From the NCBI GenBank assembly GCA_016648135.1, contig JADDOH010004243.1, forward strand, positions 85,819 to 149,818: a stretch of DNA of 64,000 bases. Direction: 5' to 3'. The notes under the pieces were generated by a model that made no database searches, was not told the DNA's origin, and saw nothing but the letters and a program-made list of their open reading frames with translations. This document shows positions 20,148 through 30,254 of this stretch, piece after piece; position 1 is the first letter of the stretch, and every line of letters starts with the position of its first letter. The stretch comes from Agrypnia vestita. Lineage: Eukaryota > Arthropoda > Insecta > Trichoptera > Phryganeidae. Position numbers and translations under genes: made by a program.

Positions 20148-21431
20148 TTAGGTCCTTACATATGAAATTGACGTTTAGTATGGGAGGAACATAAAGCCGA
20201 TTTTTTTTATTATAATATATTTATTTAATCAAAGTATGTACCATTGCTATCTATGCACTTTTGCCATCTCATAGGTAGTTCATCGATCCCTTTACTATAA
20301 AAACCATTCGGACGGGAATCAATAAAATCTTTGAAGGCGGTTTTGACTGCCCCATCGGAGTTGAATTTTTTCCTTTGCAAGAAGTTATCCAAATTTCGAA
20401 AAAATTGGTAATCTGTTGGGGCAAGGTCCGGAGAGTACGGTGGATGTCTTAGACATTCCAATTGAAGCTCCTCTAATTTGGTAGCCGTCTGTTGTGCAGT
20501 GTGTGGTCTAGCGTTATCATGAAGCAGCAGTGGCCTAGAGCGATTAACCAGCCTCGGTTGTTTAGCAGCTAGCTTTTCCATCCTGGTTTGCAGTTGCTGA
20601 CAATAGACATCTGCCGTAATCGTCTGGCCAGATTTAAGAAAGCTGTAGTGAACGACACCAGCACTAGTCCACCAAACGCTCACAAGTAACTTTTTTGGAG
20701 TCAATTTTCGCTTGGGGCATGGTTGGCTGGTTCGGCAGGGTTCAGCCATTGCGATGAGCGCTTCCGATTATCGTACAGGATCCACTTTTCATCACAGGTA
20801 ATGATTCGATTTAAAATCCCTTCATTATTGTGCCGGTTGAGTAATGCAACGCAGCAGTCCACGCGCGTTTGTTGATTTGTTTCACTCAATTCGTGAGGTA
20901 CCCACCTTTCAAGCTTTTTCACCTTACCAATTTGCTTCAAGTGGATTAAAACAGTTTTATCACTAACACCGCAGCCTGCAGCTAACTCGGATGTGGTTTG
21001 CGATGGATCCGCTTCCACAATAGCCTTCAATTCTTCATTATCAACTTTGGTCTCCGGCCGTCCACGGGGCTTGTTCTGCAGGTCGAAATTTCCAGAACGA
21101 AAACGTTGGAACCAAAAACGCACTGTGTTTTCTTTTGCGGCACCGTCGCCATACACATCATTAATCCTTCGAGCCGTTTCTGCAGCACTGGTGCCACGGT
21201 GGAACTCGTACTCGTAAATAACGCGATATTTCAAGTTTTTCATTTTGTAAACTGAGTGACGCAAAGAAAAAAACAATTGAGAAAAAAACAAATGAATTAT
21301 AATTTTCAAAACACAAATACATGAGTAAATAGCTGTATAAATTTGGATTTGGAATTCCTAACCAAAGAGAAGATATTTGAGATCAAATTTGCCAGTACGG
21401 CAAAACGTGAATTTCATATGTAAGGACCTAA
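20148..21431 (-). mobile_element. mariner element, cecropia-type, copy 1 (1284 bp)
   Basis: Ends are TTAGGTCCTTACATATGAAA and its complement, flanked by TA on both sides (20146-20147, 21432-21433), as expected for Tc1/mariner. Full length for a mariner (about 1.28 kb). The right inverted repeat differs from copies 2 and 3 by two bases. It is highly similar to 36769-37872 and 51839-53119, which lie in the same orientation. The insertion lies 4 bp from a hammerhead-like PLE end. Confidence 0.95.
20225..21243 (-). pseudogene. mariner transposase with one frameshift
   Basis: Cut-and-paste transposase. From Met at 21243 the first frame gives the helix-turn-helix DNA-binding half, the mariner signature WVPHEL, and the first catalytic Asp in TCDEKWILYDN. 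The second frame (20749-20225) carries LLHDNARPHTA, with the second Asp, and PYSPDLAPTD, with the third; the last two are separated by 34 residues, i.e. the D34D of mariner. The two halves are out of frame at the T run near 20705. Total length corresponds to about 339 residues, normal for the family. All motifs are intact, so a single-base error or very recent mutation is the only visible defect. The start is chosen by similarity, since the upstream 22 codons are terminal-repeat sequence. Confidence 0.9.
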
Positions 21432-21435
21432 TATA

Positions 21436-21477
21436 ACACCCTGACTATGGAAAGGTTTTTCCGAAACATGTAGGTGT
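21436..21477 (+). ncRNA. Hammerhead-like motif of a Penelope-like end (core mutated)
   Basis: Stem I ACACC (21436-21440) pairs with GGTGT (21473-21477). Core CTGACTA (21441-21447), stem II GGAAA/TTTCC (21449-21453, 21458-21462), GAAA (21463-21466), minimal stem III, then TA. The residue normally G8 is T, which should abolish cleavage. Stem I differs in both strands from the 57611 copy yet still pairs. Confidence 0.5.
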
Positions 21478-21661
21478 AATTAATGAATATAAGTAGATTA
21501 AAACAACTAATAAAATTAATTTTTTAGCATACTATATCATTTGTTTGAATGCGCTCGAGTTTACTGTATAGATGTATGTGGCAACCTTAAGTGGGAGGAG
21601 ATAGAGGATGTCAAAGAAATAATTACAGTTTTGACTGTCGATTTATTGAAGGTCAAGTTGA

Positions 21662-21990
21662 TAAATAATGAGAGATGGAGTACAATGGGTACGTGACGTA
21701 GATTACGGCGATCGGCGAAAGAGTAATCGTGGTACTGGCGCGCTAATTGGGCTTCTCATTGGTGGCTCGCCTCGAACGCGATTGGTCCATTGGCACGCAC
21801 GAGGGACTAGAGTCCGGGTAGGTCTAGATCCTCCACACTCTTATTATCAGTTAGATTCGACCATTCCTTCCCACGTCTGTTCCGCGTCCCACCTAGTATT
21901 TATATTTTTAACTTGTATGTTTATTACTGTGCTACAACCAAATTGTTTATCTGTGGAAGCATATTGTAAGAAGGTATCACATTTAATATT
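21662..21990. repeat. Dispersed repeat shared with 53490-53690 (inverted)
   Basis: TACGGCGATCGGCGAAAGAG, ATTGGTGGCTCG-like and GGTCTAGA.C blocks recur in order on the opposite strand at 53490-53690. The GC-rich part holds two ATTGGT (CCAAT-type) boxes. The composition and CCAAT boxes would fit an LTR or promoter fragment, but no TG...CA ends are visible. Confidence 0.45.
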
Positions 21991-22594
21991 TTTAAAATTG
22001 TAGTGAATGTTTCCCACAAAATAAAAATAAAACATAAGTAATAACAAATTTTCACTTGTACCAACATGTCATGTTTCTTTTAAGAGTGCTTTTAACCTCA
22101 AAACTCATATATCACTTTTTTTTATAAATACTTACCAACATATATCACCGGCATGTACAATTTCTGATATAATATTATATCAGACAATGTTCAGCATACT
22201 CAATGCGAGCGATTGTCAGAGTAAGAGAAAAAGCGTATCGCGCTTTAAGTTTTATTGATATCCCTACGCAATACTTTATTTATTTATTTATTTATATTTA
22301 GGTTGAATATAAAAATTTTGATTATACTGTGCCTGTCTTACTAGAAATATCTGTGTTTAGATAGGCATAGTTTGCAATAGTATGTACATAGATACAAAAC
22401 ATAGTATGAAGATATATAGAAAAAATAATTATTTTTATTTGATAAGTATGGTACATATAATAAAATAATATAATGAAAAATATATCATACATGAGGATAG
22501 CGTTTGTTAGTGTGTTTGGGTAAGTGTGACTATTTTGTCTGTCCCCTTGTTTCGGATCCACTGTTTTATTTTGTATTTTATGTTAGTGTTGTAA
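21991..22594. other. No recognisable gene
   Basis: AT-rich, with a (TTTA)n patch at 22278-22297. Nothing else. Confidence 0.4.
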
Positions 22595-22995
22595 ATTATG
22601 ATAGAGTAAAAATTGAAGATAAAGTAAAGAATGAAGATGTATGATTCATGATACAGTAAAGAATAAGGATATTAGAAATTAATGTAAAGCTGATCGTAGC
22701 ATAATACATAGAATAAAAATAGGGCTCAGGTGGTTTGGGCATGTTGAGCAAATGAATGAGGAAAGAATGGTAAGAAAGATATATAATGCAAGCGTTGACG
22801 GCGCCAGAAAGAGAGGGCGACCTCTCTTTCTGGCGCCGAGTCCTGTTAGAAGCCTTAACAACCATCAAGTTTGCATGCGAAGATGTATGAATGTAGATGA
22901 AGCGAAAGTTGTATGTCAGGACAGAAGAGTATGGCGCTCTATCCTCTCTGCCTACCCCCACGGGGACACGGTGTGATGGTTAGTTAGTTGTAAAT
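22595..22995 (+). pseudogene. Non-LTR retrotransposon 3' end, with internal snap-back hairpin
   Basis: Same family as 12695-13115. The plus strand reads, across frames, 'RWFGHVEQMNEERMVRKIYNASVDGARKRGR', then, after a break, 'MNVDEAKVVCQDRRVW' and the 3' block ..GGGGACACGGTGTGATGG followed by TTAGTTAG tail units. At the break the coding strand is followed by its own reverse complement (hairpin 22800-22837), replacing the usual 'PQKTWRNQINQ' segment. Confidence 0.7.
22800..22837. repeat. Perfect 17-bp-arm hairpin with 4-nt loop
   Basis: GGCGCCAGAAAGAGAGG (22800-22816), loop GCGA, then its exact complement (22821-22837). Confidence 0.95.
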
Positions 22996-23255
22996 TATGG
23001 TTAGCCCAGGTTGCTTTAATTCATCAAGCATGCAACTAAGTAATTTGGGTCCAAAATAGTTACAGCTCTTCTGTCCATACGTGGTATGTAACCTTGGAAT
23101 TTGTAGAGTGAGTTTGTTTGAGCGTGTGGTAATTATTGTTTGAGTTGGTTTAAACTGTGTATTTTTGTTTTTGTATGTGTATTTAGGAGTAGTATTTTCA
23201 TTAATTTATTCTATATCGAATACATCGAATTTGTTGATACTTTTCTATTTTTGTC

Positions 23256-23515
23256 ATTAATACAATATCTAGGACATGTGATAAGACATCCAGAAAAATA
23301 CGAGATCTTGCATCTCATAATGCAGGGAAAGATTGCCGAAAGTCGGGTTTCTGGAAGAAGGAGGACATCATGGCTGAAAAACTAGAGACAGTGGTTTGGC
23401 CAGTCTACTGTGGAGCTGTTCCGGGCCGCAGTAAACAAAGTCCGCATAGCCAACATGATAGCCAACGTCCGGTAAACGGACAGGGCACGAGAAGAAGAAG
23501 AATACTATTTGTTAA
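23256..23515 (+). pseudogene. Non-LTR retrotransposon C-terminus with (GAA)n tail
   Basis: Reads YLGHVIRHPEKYEILHLIMQ then 'GKIAESRVSGRRRTSWLKN', and after one stop 'RQWFGQSTVELFRAAVNKVR', 'IANMIANVR', then a GAAGAAGAAGAA-type tail. This is the C-terminus of a second non-LTR family in the window (also 39440-39700), with the 'GRRRTSWLKNLR.WFG...ELFRAAV....IA.MIAN' signature. The hAT-like element starts immediately after the tail. Confidence 0.75.
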
Positions 23516-24119
23516 TAATAAGGGAAAAACTACATTTCAAAATGAAGACTACAACACACACACGTTCACCAGTTTGAAGACTACAATTGTAGTAAAAATT
23601 ACCTACTTGAAGTGAAGTAATTGTAGTACTACGAAATGAAGTGAAGTAAATGAAGTGAAGTAAATGAAGTGAAGTAATGAAGTAATTGTAGTATTAATGA
23701 AGTAAGCGAAGTGTAATGAAATGAAGTACTGTAGTACTACTGAGTGAATATTTTTTTCCCAAATAAAAATTTTGCGACCTAAAAAAAAAAAAAAAGTCGC
23801 GATTCCAAAAAAATTTCAACCCATGGGGGGGGGATTGTTACAGTTTCCAGAGATTTCTTTATATATCTACATCAACTTCCCAAAAATTTCACGTAAAAAA
23901 TGCACTATTTAAAGTATGTTTCTCATGCTTCCGGTAACTTTGAAGTGTATGTACTTTGTAGTGTTCGCTTTGAAATGAAGTTATTTGAAGTTTATACTTT
24001 CAATAACTTTGGTTTTTGTAGTTTGTAGTGTGCACTACACTTCAAAACATGCGAAGTGTGCACTTCAATGTAATGTAGTACTACATTGTAGTAGTGAGTA
24101 CAGAGCGGACCCATCACTA
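23516..24119. mobile_element. hAT-like non-autonomous element, copy 2 (inverted)
   Basis: Ends CCCATCACTA at 24119, the complement of the copy-1 start. The other end AAGGGAAAAACTACATTT matches the copy-1 end but its last bases are altered. Interior blocks match copies 1 and 3 in reverse. No target duplication is detectable, so the left end may be truncated. Confidence 0.7.
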
Positions 24120-24788
24120 CTACGCATATGCTATTAAAAAAAGATTTTCTCTGTTTTAGTATTTTATTGTGAAAGCATATTTTTATTTATCCTAAAATGC
24201 GACATTTTTTCAATAAATTCGAATACACTTTCACAGATAAAACGTTTGACTAAAGAAATCGCAGAATCTGACCATCCCGAAATTTCGACATCTGTTTCGG
24301 TCCACGAGCTGCCGTGATGCGGAAAATTCGCGGCGTAAACTCCGTAACTGAATTTCCGTTGCGGAAAATCCGGCGCGGCTAATCGTTATTGGATAATAAA
24401 TCTGCATATACGATGCCAGATGGGGTAGTCAGTCGCCCCACATACCCTTTGCCGGGTGCAAGGGTTGTAACGGAACGGGGTGCGGGTGTTTCGAATATTT
24501 TTATTCCGTTTCAAAAACTGCAGAAATTTATCGGAATATTGAAAAAGTTTAGCCGTGCGGTTCAGCTAACTGAATATGATTATATTTATTGTATATTTTT
24601 ATTTGTTTCGGAATATGAAATGAACGATTTATGAATGGACGGTCAAATTTCGAATCGAAAAACGAATACGGAAAATATATGAATTAGAACAAATGAGAAC
24701 TTATTTTTATCAAATCAACGGTCCCTACATATTATATAATAGAATAGAATATATGCGAAAATTCGATTTTAGTCTGATTTAGTCTATA
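24120..24788. other. No recognisable gene; CG-richer patch
   Basis: 24240-24500 is richer in G+C and CpG (GCGGAAAATTCGCGGCG, GCGGAAAATCCGGCGCGG) than the surroundings. No frame is convincing. It may be unique host sequence. Confidence 0.4.
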
Positions 24789-25133
24789 CTAGCTGTGCCC
24801 GCGCGGCTTCGCACGCGTAGATTTTTAGTACACTGCTTGGATCGTCGTAGAACTTTCGCGAACCTTCTAGAACATTCTCCTTCCAGAACTTTCTAGAGCA
24901 GGTTTTCCCAGAAACTTCTAGACTCACCGACACAGTCAGCGCGCCTATTTGGCCGTCCCATAACGAAACAATGTGCTAGAAAGCACATTTTCGTCACTCA
25001 CTCCCACCCACGCACAGCCACCCACACCAAACTCGCATATTTTCGATGTGATACCAAAGGCTGTCCACCACCATAACCACCGGTGGGTGGTTGTGGAGAA
25101 AACTTGGCGGGTAGGGAAACATGGGCTTCTTTT
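24789..25133 (-). mobile_element. Helitron-like repeat with heat-shock-element arrays, copy 4
   Basis: The plus-strand start CTAGCTGTGCCCGCGCGG is followed by GTAGATTTTTAGTACACTG. A perfect six-unit GAA/TTC array lies at 24850-24877, then TTC-GAA-TTC at 24881-24893. The second array of copies 2 and 3 is missing, with AGAAACTTCTAGAC (24910-24923) left at the join. The CCACCATAACCACC/GGTGGGTGGTTGTGG hairpin and the GTGC...GCAC hairpin are present. Ends at the GGGCTTCTTTT variant. Confidence 0.75.
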
Positions 25134-25492
25134 AATATACATTTTTATATATTGATTGATTTTTGGATTTTGATTACAAAGAGTTATTATTATCTTCGTT
25201 TATAAAAACAAATATAAAGGAAAATTAAACCCTTTTTTTCAAACTTATCCGAAAATATAGAGTATAACAAAAATCGAATTTTTGCATATTTGAAAGTAAA
25301 CGTGGGGACAGTTGACATTATTGTATAATTTTTGTATATTATGGCTGTTACTAGTAATTTAAATTTCGTTACTAATTTAGATTTCGTTGTAATTTCAAGT
25401 GAGGGTGGCAGAAAAGAAGATGCACTTTTTTTATATGCCAGCCCGGAATAGTAAATATGCATATAAAATTAGGACAACAGAGGAAAAGCAAT
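25134..25492. other. No recognisable gene
   Basis: AT-rich, nothing definable. Confidence 0.4.
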
Positions 25493-26060
25493 ATCTTTAC
25501 CTATAAAACTTAATGTATGTCTGTCTGTCTGTTATCTATACAAATTCTCACCGTTTGTCCACAGATACAAAAAGTTTATCCGATTCGATTAAAATTTTGC
25601 AAACTTATGTTTTAGCACCCGGCGGGTAACAAAAGCAATATTTCCCCCCTATTTTCTTATCCCTTCCCCTCCCCCTGACATATTTAAGATGAAAATCTGC
25701 ACCGTTCGACCGATCAGACTCAAAATTTGGAAACTTATTCGTTAGGACCCGGGGGGTAATAAAAGTGACATTTACTCCCTCTCCTTTTTCTTTTTCCTCT
25801 ACCCTGATATATTTTAGATGCAAATATGTACCGTTCGATCAATCGGTCAATCAATCAAAACTCAAAATTTGCAAAATTATTCTTTAGGACTTCGCGGTTA
25901 ACATTGGTGACATTTATGCCCTATTCTTTTACCCTTTACCCTCCTCCTGATATATTTTCGATGCAAATCTATACCATTCAAATCGAACCTTTGTTTACCC
26001 TCACAAATTTATTTTAAACTTTATCCTTAACCCGTGCAACGTCGGGTATGAACAGCTAGT
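25493..26060 (-). mobile_element. Element of about 130-bp tandem units, copy 1
   Basis: Three to four units repeat in tandem. Each has CCGTTYGA.C.ATC.., then AAAATTTGCAAA.TTATT.TTAGGA, CGGGTAAC, and a T/C-rich block ending TGATATATTTT.GATGCAAAT. The ends are TTTACCTATAAAACTTAATG (left) and AACGTCGGGTATGAACAGCT (right, to 26060). The same ends and unit order occur inverted at 33770-34390, and a two-unit piece at 62440-62712. Class unknown. The right end on the other strand (CTAGCTGTTCATACCCG) resembles the CTAG end of the heat-shock-type repeat. Confidence 0.65.
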
Positions 26061-26324
26061 ATCTATTTACATTTAGTGATTTTTTTCTCTATAGATCCTA
26101 GATCCATGAATGGCATTCAATATTATATTAGGGAGACACACTTATATTAGGGAGAGGGGGTTAAAAGGCTAGAGTCGAGGAGCAAGAGGGTCTGTGCTTT
26201 GCGCAGGATCCTAAAGAGTAACATGGCAAATTTAAAATATGGGCAAGAAATTAATAATGTAAAAGCTCAAAGCAATGATTCAATTCAATACAATGTTTGT
26301 TATGTTAGTACATTACCACTTACT
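26061..26324. other. No recognisable gene
   Basis: Short stretch without features beyond a GGGAGAG purine patch at 26130-26200. Confidence 0.4.
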
Positions 26325-26390
26325 GAGATTTAAAGACTACCGGTTTTAAGACATACCTGTCTCTTTGTCAGGACTTCCTCTACATCAGAA
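26325..26390 (-). pseudogene. Penelope-like 3' end with decayed hammerhead-like motif
   Basis: The minus strand reads AAGTCCTGACAAAGAGACAG, then GTATGTCTTAAAACCGGTAG and TCTTTAAATC. Stem I AAGTC/GTCTT pairs with one mismatch, stem II AGAC/GTCT pairs, stem III CC/GG. G8 reads A and GAAA reads AAAA, so it is a relic. Confidence 0.45.
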
Positions 26391-27279
26391 TGTAAATAGC
26401 ACTACACACTATAACCATAGTACTATTCACACGCTGATATCTTGACATGCGTTTAATCTGGCCGAAGGCTAACATGCACTAAGATGCCAACCAAAAGAGG
26501 TCAAAAATCTAAGGGATGGGGGGAATGAGAAGGTCTGGGGTCAAAAGGAGGTATTGATAGAGGAGATTCAATTAATTTAAATGAAATACATACTTACATT
26601 AGAAAATTTTAACAATATTTGTCTATTAGCAATAGCATTCTCTATAATTACGAAACTGACAGTTACGAGGTTGACTCATGATCATTCGCCGTTTTTGTGG
26701 CGACTTTTTTTTGACGATAAATTGAAAATAATTTAATTCTGTAATAGGGTTAACAAATTCAAATATACGCTATTAGAATTATGACATTTAAAGTAGTTTC
26801 GTTAAAAAAACAATTACACAAAAATAATAATTTCAATATTTCAAAAGTATGTATGGAAACATTCCTCCATGCCAGTGATTTCCAATATGCGGGGCAAGAG
26901 CGAGTGACGCCAATATTTTAACATTCGCAGCTCCATGTCAACTGTGACTCGGCATAAATCATTTGCAAGTTTGCTGGGTATCGCTCTTTAATTGAGATTA
27001 ATTCGGATGAAAGTTTGGAAACCATCCAAATCAAAACGGATTTGAAACTCAATGTTTTTTTATCCTTTCTGATTTCTTCAAAATTAGCTTTGTTCTATGC
27101 AAATGGCGTTTTCGTTGGGCTTTTCAATGAATTTTGTATATTTTATTTATTTCATATAAAGGAATAAACTTATCAAGAAGAGTAAAAGAAATGATAATAC
27201 ATTGGTGCATGTGAAAAATTACGCGATGTAATAGTATGAAAGAATTGTTTTTAAGTTGCAAGTTGCAGAGCTTATACAT
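26391..27279. other. No recognisable gene
   Basis: AT-rich, no frame or repeat end supported. Confidence 0.4.
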
Positions 27280-27814
27280 TAGTGATGGGTCCGCTCTGTA
27301 CTCACTACTACAATGTAGTACTACATTACATTGAAGTGCACACTTCGCACGTTTTGATGTGTAGTGCACACTACAAACTACAAACACCAAAATTATTGAA
27401 AGTATAAATTTCAAATAGTACACTTCATTTCAAAGCGAACACTACAAAGTACATATACTTCATTCATTTTTCACGTGAAATTTTTGGGAATTTGATGTAG
27501 ATATATGAAGAAATCTCCGGAAACTGTAACAATCCCCCCCCCATGGTTTGAAAATTTTTTACTACAATTACTTCATTTCATTACTTCACTTCATTAATAC
27601 TACAATTACTTCATTTCTTCACTTCATTAATACTACAATTACTTCATTACTTCACTTCATTTACTTCACTTCATTTCGTAGTACTACAATTACTTCACTT
27701 CAAGTAGTTTTTACTACAATTGTAGTGTACACTTTGTAGTCTTCAAACTGGTGAACGTGTGTGTGTTGTAGTCTTCATTTTGAAATGTAGTTAAATGTAG
27801 TTAATTGGTTGTGT
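27280..27814. mobile_element. hAT-like non-autonomous element, copy 3
   Basis: Starts TAGTGATGGGTCCGCTCTG at 27280 after TTATACAT (27272-27279). TTATACAT recurs at 27815-27822, giving an 8-bp duplication if the element ends at 27814. The last ~30 bp do not match the ends of copies 1 and 2, so the right end is rearranged. The interior ACTTCATTACTTCAC-type repeats match the other copies. Confidence 0.65.
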
Positions 27815-27838
27815 TTATACATAAACACAACCAATTAA
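27801..27838. repeat. Perfect 18-bp-arm palindrome with 2-nt centre
   Basis: TTAATTGGTTGTGTTTAT (27801-27818), AC, and the exact complement (27821-27838). It overlaps the presumed right end of hAT-like copy 3. Confidence 0.95.
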
Positions 27839-28984
27839 AGTATGGGCATTACATTGTCAAATCAATAGGTTCACGTGTATTTCATCTAAAAAAAAATTTT
27901 CAAATTCAAATATATACATTCACATAGTCAAACGAACATAATAATAAACGAGAACATTTTACCAAAGACGCCTTATATGAAACGCAATAATATTAGAAAA
28001 AAAAATTTAAATATACTTGCCAGCAAATCTGGAATACTACGATATAAAAAAATTGATCGAATATTATTATTACTTTAGTGGTTATTCGTACACATTATGT
28101 ATTGTAACGAAATGGTAAAACAGATTACGTACTGTACAAACCAGGACCGATAGCTGCACAGATTGAGTTTCTTTTGACATTTCTATCGGTGCGATCGCTA
28201 ATTCATCTCCAGTATTTCAATGCCACGACCAATGATAGTTCATCTGGAAGGAAGTAAGGGATGAAATTTTATAGGTATATTTCTAACATTTTAAAATTTT
28301 ACCTGTGGAAAAATCGTTTTAACATTGTTGAAAATCTAATAATTTTATGTATAATTTCAGTAATGTACGTATTTCTAGAACACATTATATTTTGTGACAA
28401 GTTTATAAACAACAACTCTTTTGTTAGCGATTCTACAATTTGAAAAAATATACACAAGTTATGTATAAAAGCAAGAACAACAACAACAATAAAAAATATC
28501 AAATATAAAAAATACTATAAAAATACTACATTAGCAAACTTTAAGGTTTTCTGTGAAATCGAAGGTTCTTCGTGAAAAATATGTTTCGAGTCTTGCTTTT
28601 ATATTACATATGTCAATATTTTGTATAAACATGTACGGAAAATATTTAAATTCACTTGTAGCAGGCGGACAAAATAATATACAGGGTTGGATGTTTTATT
28701 TATTATTTTAAACGTATCTCAGGCTGCCGGGGTATGAAAAGGGGTAGGTTGGGGAAATTTGGAACGATTCTGTAACATTTATCAACATCCTACCCTCGCA
28801 GGCAGGGGTGGTGTATCCCGTCGATGCCTATTATAACACATATTTCACCCCGAAAAGATGTTACGAGGTGTTACGAAAAGGTTAAAACAGGATGTAAAAA
28901 CCATGCAAGAGCGGCGAATTTGAAATATTTTTAGTTTTTAATACTAACCTAAATCAGTAGGTATGTGGGGTAATACAATTATCA
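27839..28984. other. No recognisable gene
   Basis: AT-rich. 28679-28920 begins TACAGGGTTGG and is richer in G+C, but no paired end is found. Nothing else. Confidence 0.4.
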
Positions 28985-29215
28985 AACATATTAATTTAAT
29001 TGTCTGTCCGTCCATCTGTCTGTTCCCGTAACATCCGTAATTTCGTTTGAATTCATGGCTAAAAAAAATAAATAAATCGGCCGGAGATGGGGCTTGAACC
29101 TCGGACAACCTAACCCGAACCGGCCGTTGCACGCATGTTTCTACGGCCGCCTGTCCATGGAGCGCCAAAATGATGCTAAAATTAAAATATACTAGGGATT
29201 TACAAATACGCCAAC
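28985..29215 (-). mobile_element. tRNA-derived SINE (family S2)
   Basis: On the minus strand a tRNA-like head with B box GGTTCAAGCCC (plus-strand complement at 29090-29100) is followed by the tail AGCCATGAATTCAAACGAAA, TTACGGATGTTACGGGAAC, then GACAGATGGACGGACAGAC. The same tail follows a GGTTCGAATG box at 49316-49440. Confidence 0.6.
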
Positions 29216-29295
29216 CAATATTCCGCCATTTTTTATGGGTTGCAGACACGGTCACGTAGAGTTTTTCCAGCAATAGATCTCAGCACCTCCATTTC

Positions 29296-29552
29296 AGTTT
29301 CTTCTGGTTTGGGTATTCTGGGGTATACTGCCGTGTTATAACGACCTTTCTGGCCGACATTTCGGATCCCATTGCAGGGTCTATCATCAGGGTTGATGTG
29401 TGCACATCAGCCCTGACACACATCAGCCCTGTGTACACATCGGACCTGATGGAGGACCCTGCAATGGGATCCGAATCGTCGGCCAAAAAGGTCGTTATAA
29501 CACGGCATAATACCCCAGAAGACCCAAACCAGAAGATTTTGAGTGGCCGTGA
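29296..29552. mobile_element. Foldback Penelope-like end inserted in the non-LTR element
   Basis: Two ~105-bp arms are inverted relative to each other: TTCTTCTGGTTTGGG through GATCCCATTGCAGGGTC on the left, and its imperfect complement on the right. The flanking host sequence ACTGAAATG.A.GT appears on both sides, so it is an insertion with duplicated target. Each arm carries a CTGATG(A/G)...CGAA block resembling the PLE hammerhead region. No coding sequence. Confidence 0.6.
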
Positions 29553-29731
29553 AAACCTAAGAACATTCATTTCAGTTGTTCTGAGGAGTTCTTTGGTGCG
29601 GACAGTGTTAGCCCGCGTCTCTACAGCGTATGTCATAATAGGTCGCATGCATGTCTTGTATATTTCGACCTTACTTTCAATATGCATATTTTTGTTTTTC
29701 CAGACTAAATTCTTGAGACGATGGATGCTCT

Positions 29732-30254
29732 TGTGGAGGTGGATGAGCCCTCCGGTTTAGGATGAGTTGAAGCGGTGTTGATGATGTAAAGTCGCGATGG
29801 TTTTACAGAATTTATTGAATTGCAAAAGCAAAATTTATAAAGAATACAGTAGGTACAAAGGTTACAAGTGAAAGCGTGACGTTCGAAGGTATGACGGCGA
29901 GGGCTTCCGCTATACGAGCCGTTCACTGGGGAAGTAAGATAGTCTGCGCTGGAGACTACCGTTTTTATAGTTTTCGTGAACAAAGGACTCGGTGTATTGT
30001 GACTTCGTCTTACTCGGCAGCGCGTGTTGGATATTTTGTCTGGATCAGCAAGGTGAGTTTATCCGCTCTTCATGCCCTCTGCCATACGTCGCCTTTGTAC
30101 TCGGTCATTGGTCCGGCTTACATAATCGCCTTGTTCGTTGTGCTCAGCACTTTTGCCTCAACCTCTGTATCGAGGTTAACGGTCTGCCGTGCTCGATGTC
30201 AGCATATGTGGTACCTCATTACACGTGTATATGTACGCGTCTTTGGCCACCACA
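29732..30254. mobile_element. Solo LTR with perfect 4-bp target duplication
   Basis: Starts TGTGGAGGTGG and ends TGGCCACCACA, i.e. TGTGG...CCACA inverted termini, flanked by CTCT at 29728-29731 and 30255-30258. Deleting it restores the reading of the host non-LTR element (VNRASIHRLKNLVWKNK), which proves both ends. Length 523 bp. No internal retroviral domain is present. Orientation uncertain. Confidence 0.85.

Noticed and set aside
20993..21255. Plus-strand ORFs inside mariner copy 1 (also 37439-37696 and 52559-52905)
   Set aside because: Shadows of the minus-strand transposase; they repeat in each copy only because the DNA repeats.
29398..29760. 120-residue ORF at the foldback region
   Set aside because: Crosses the foldback insertion and the antisense of the non-LTR ORF.
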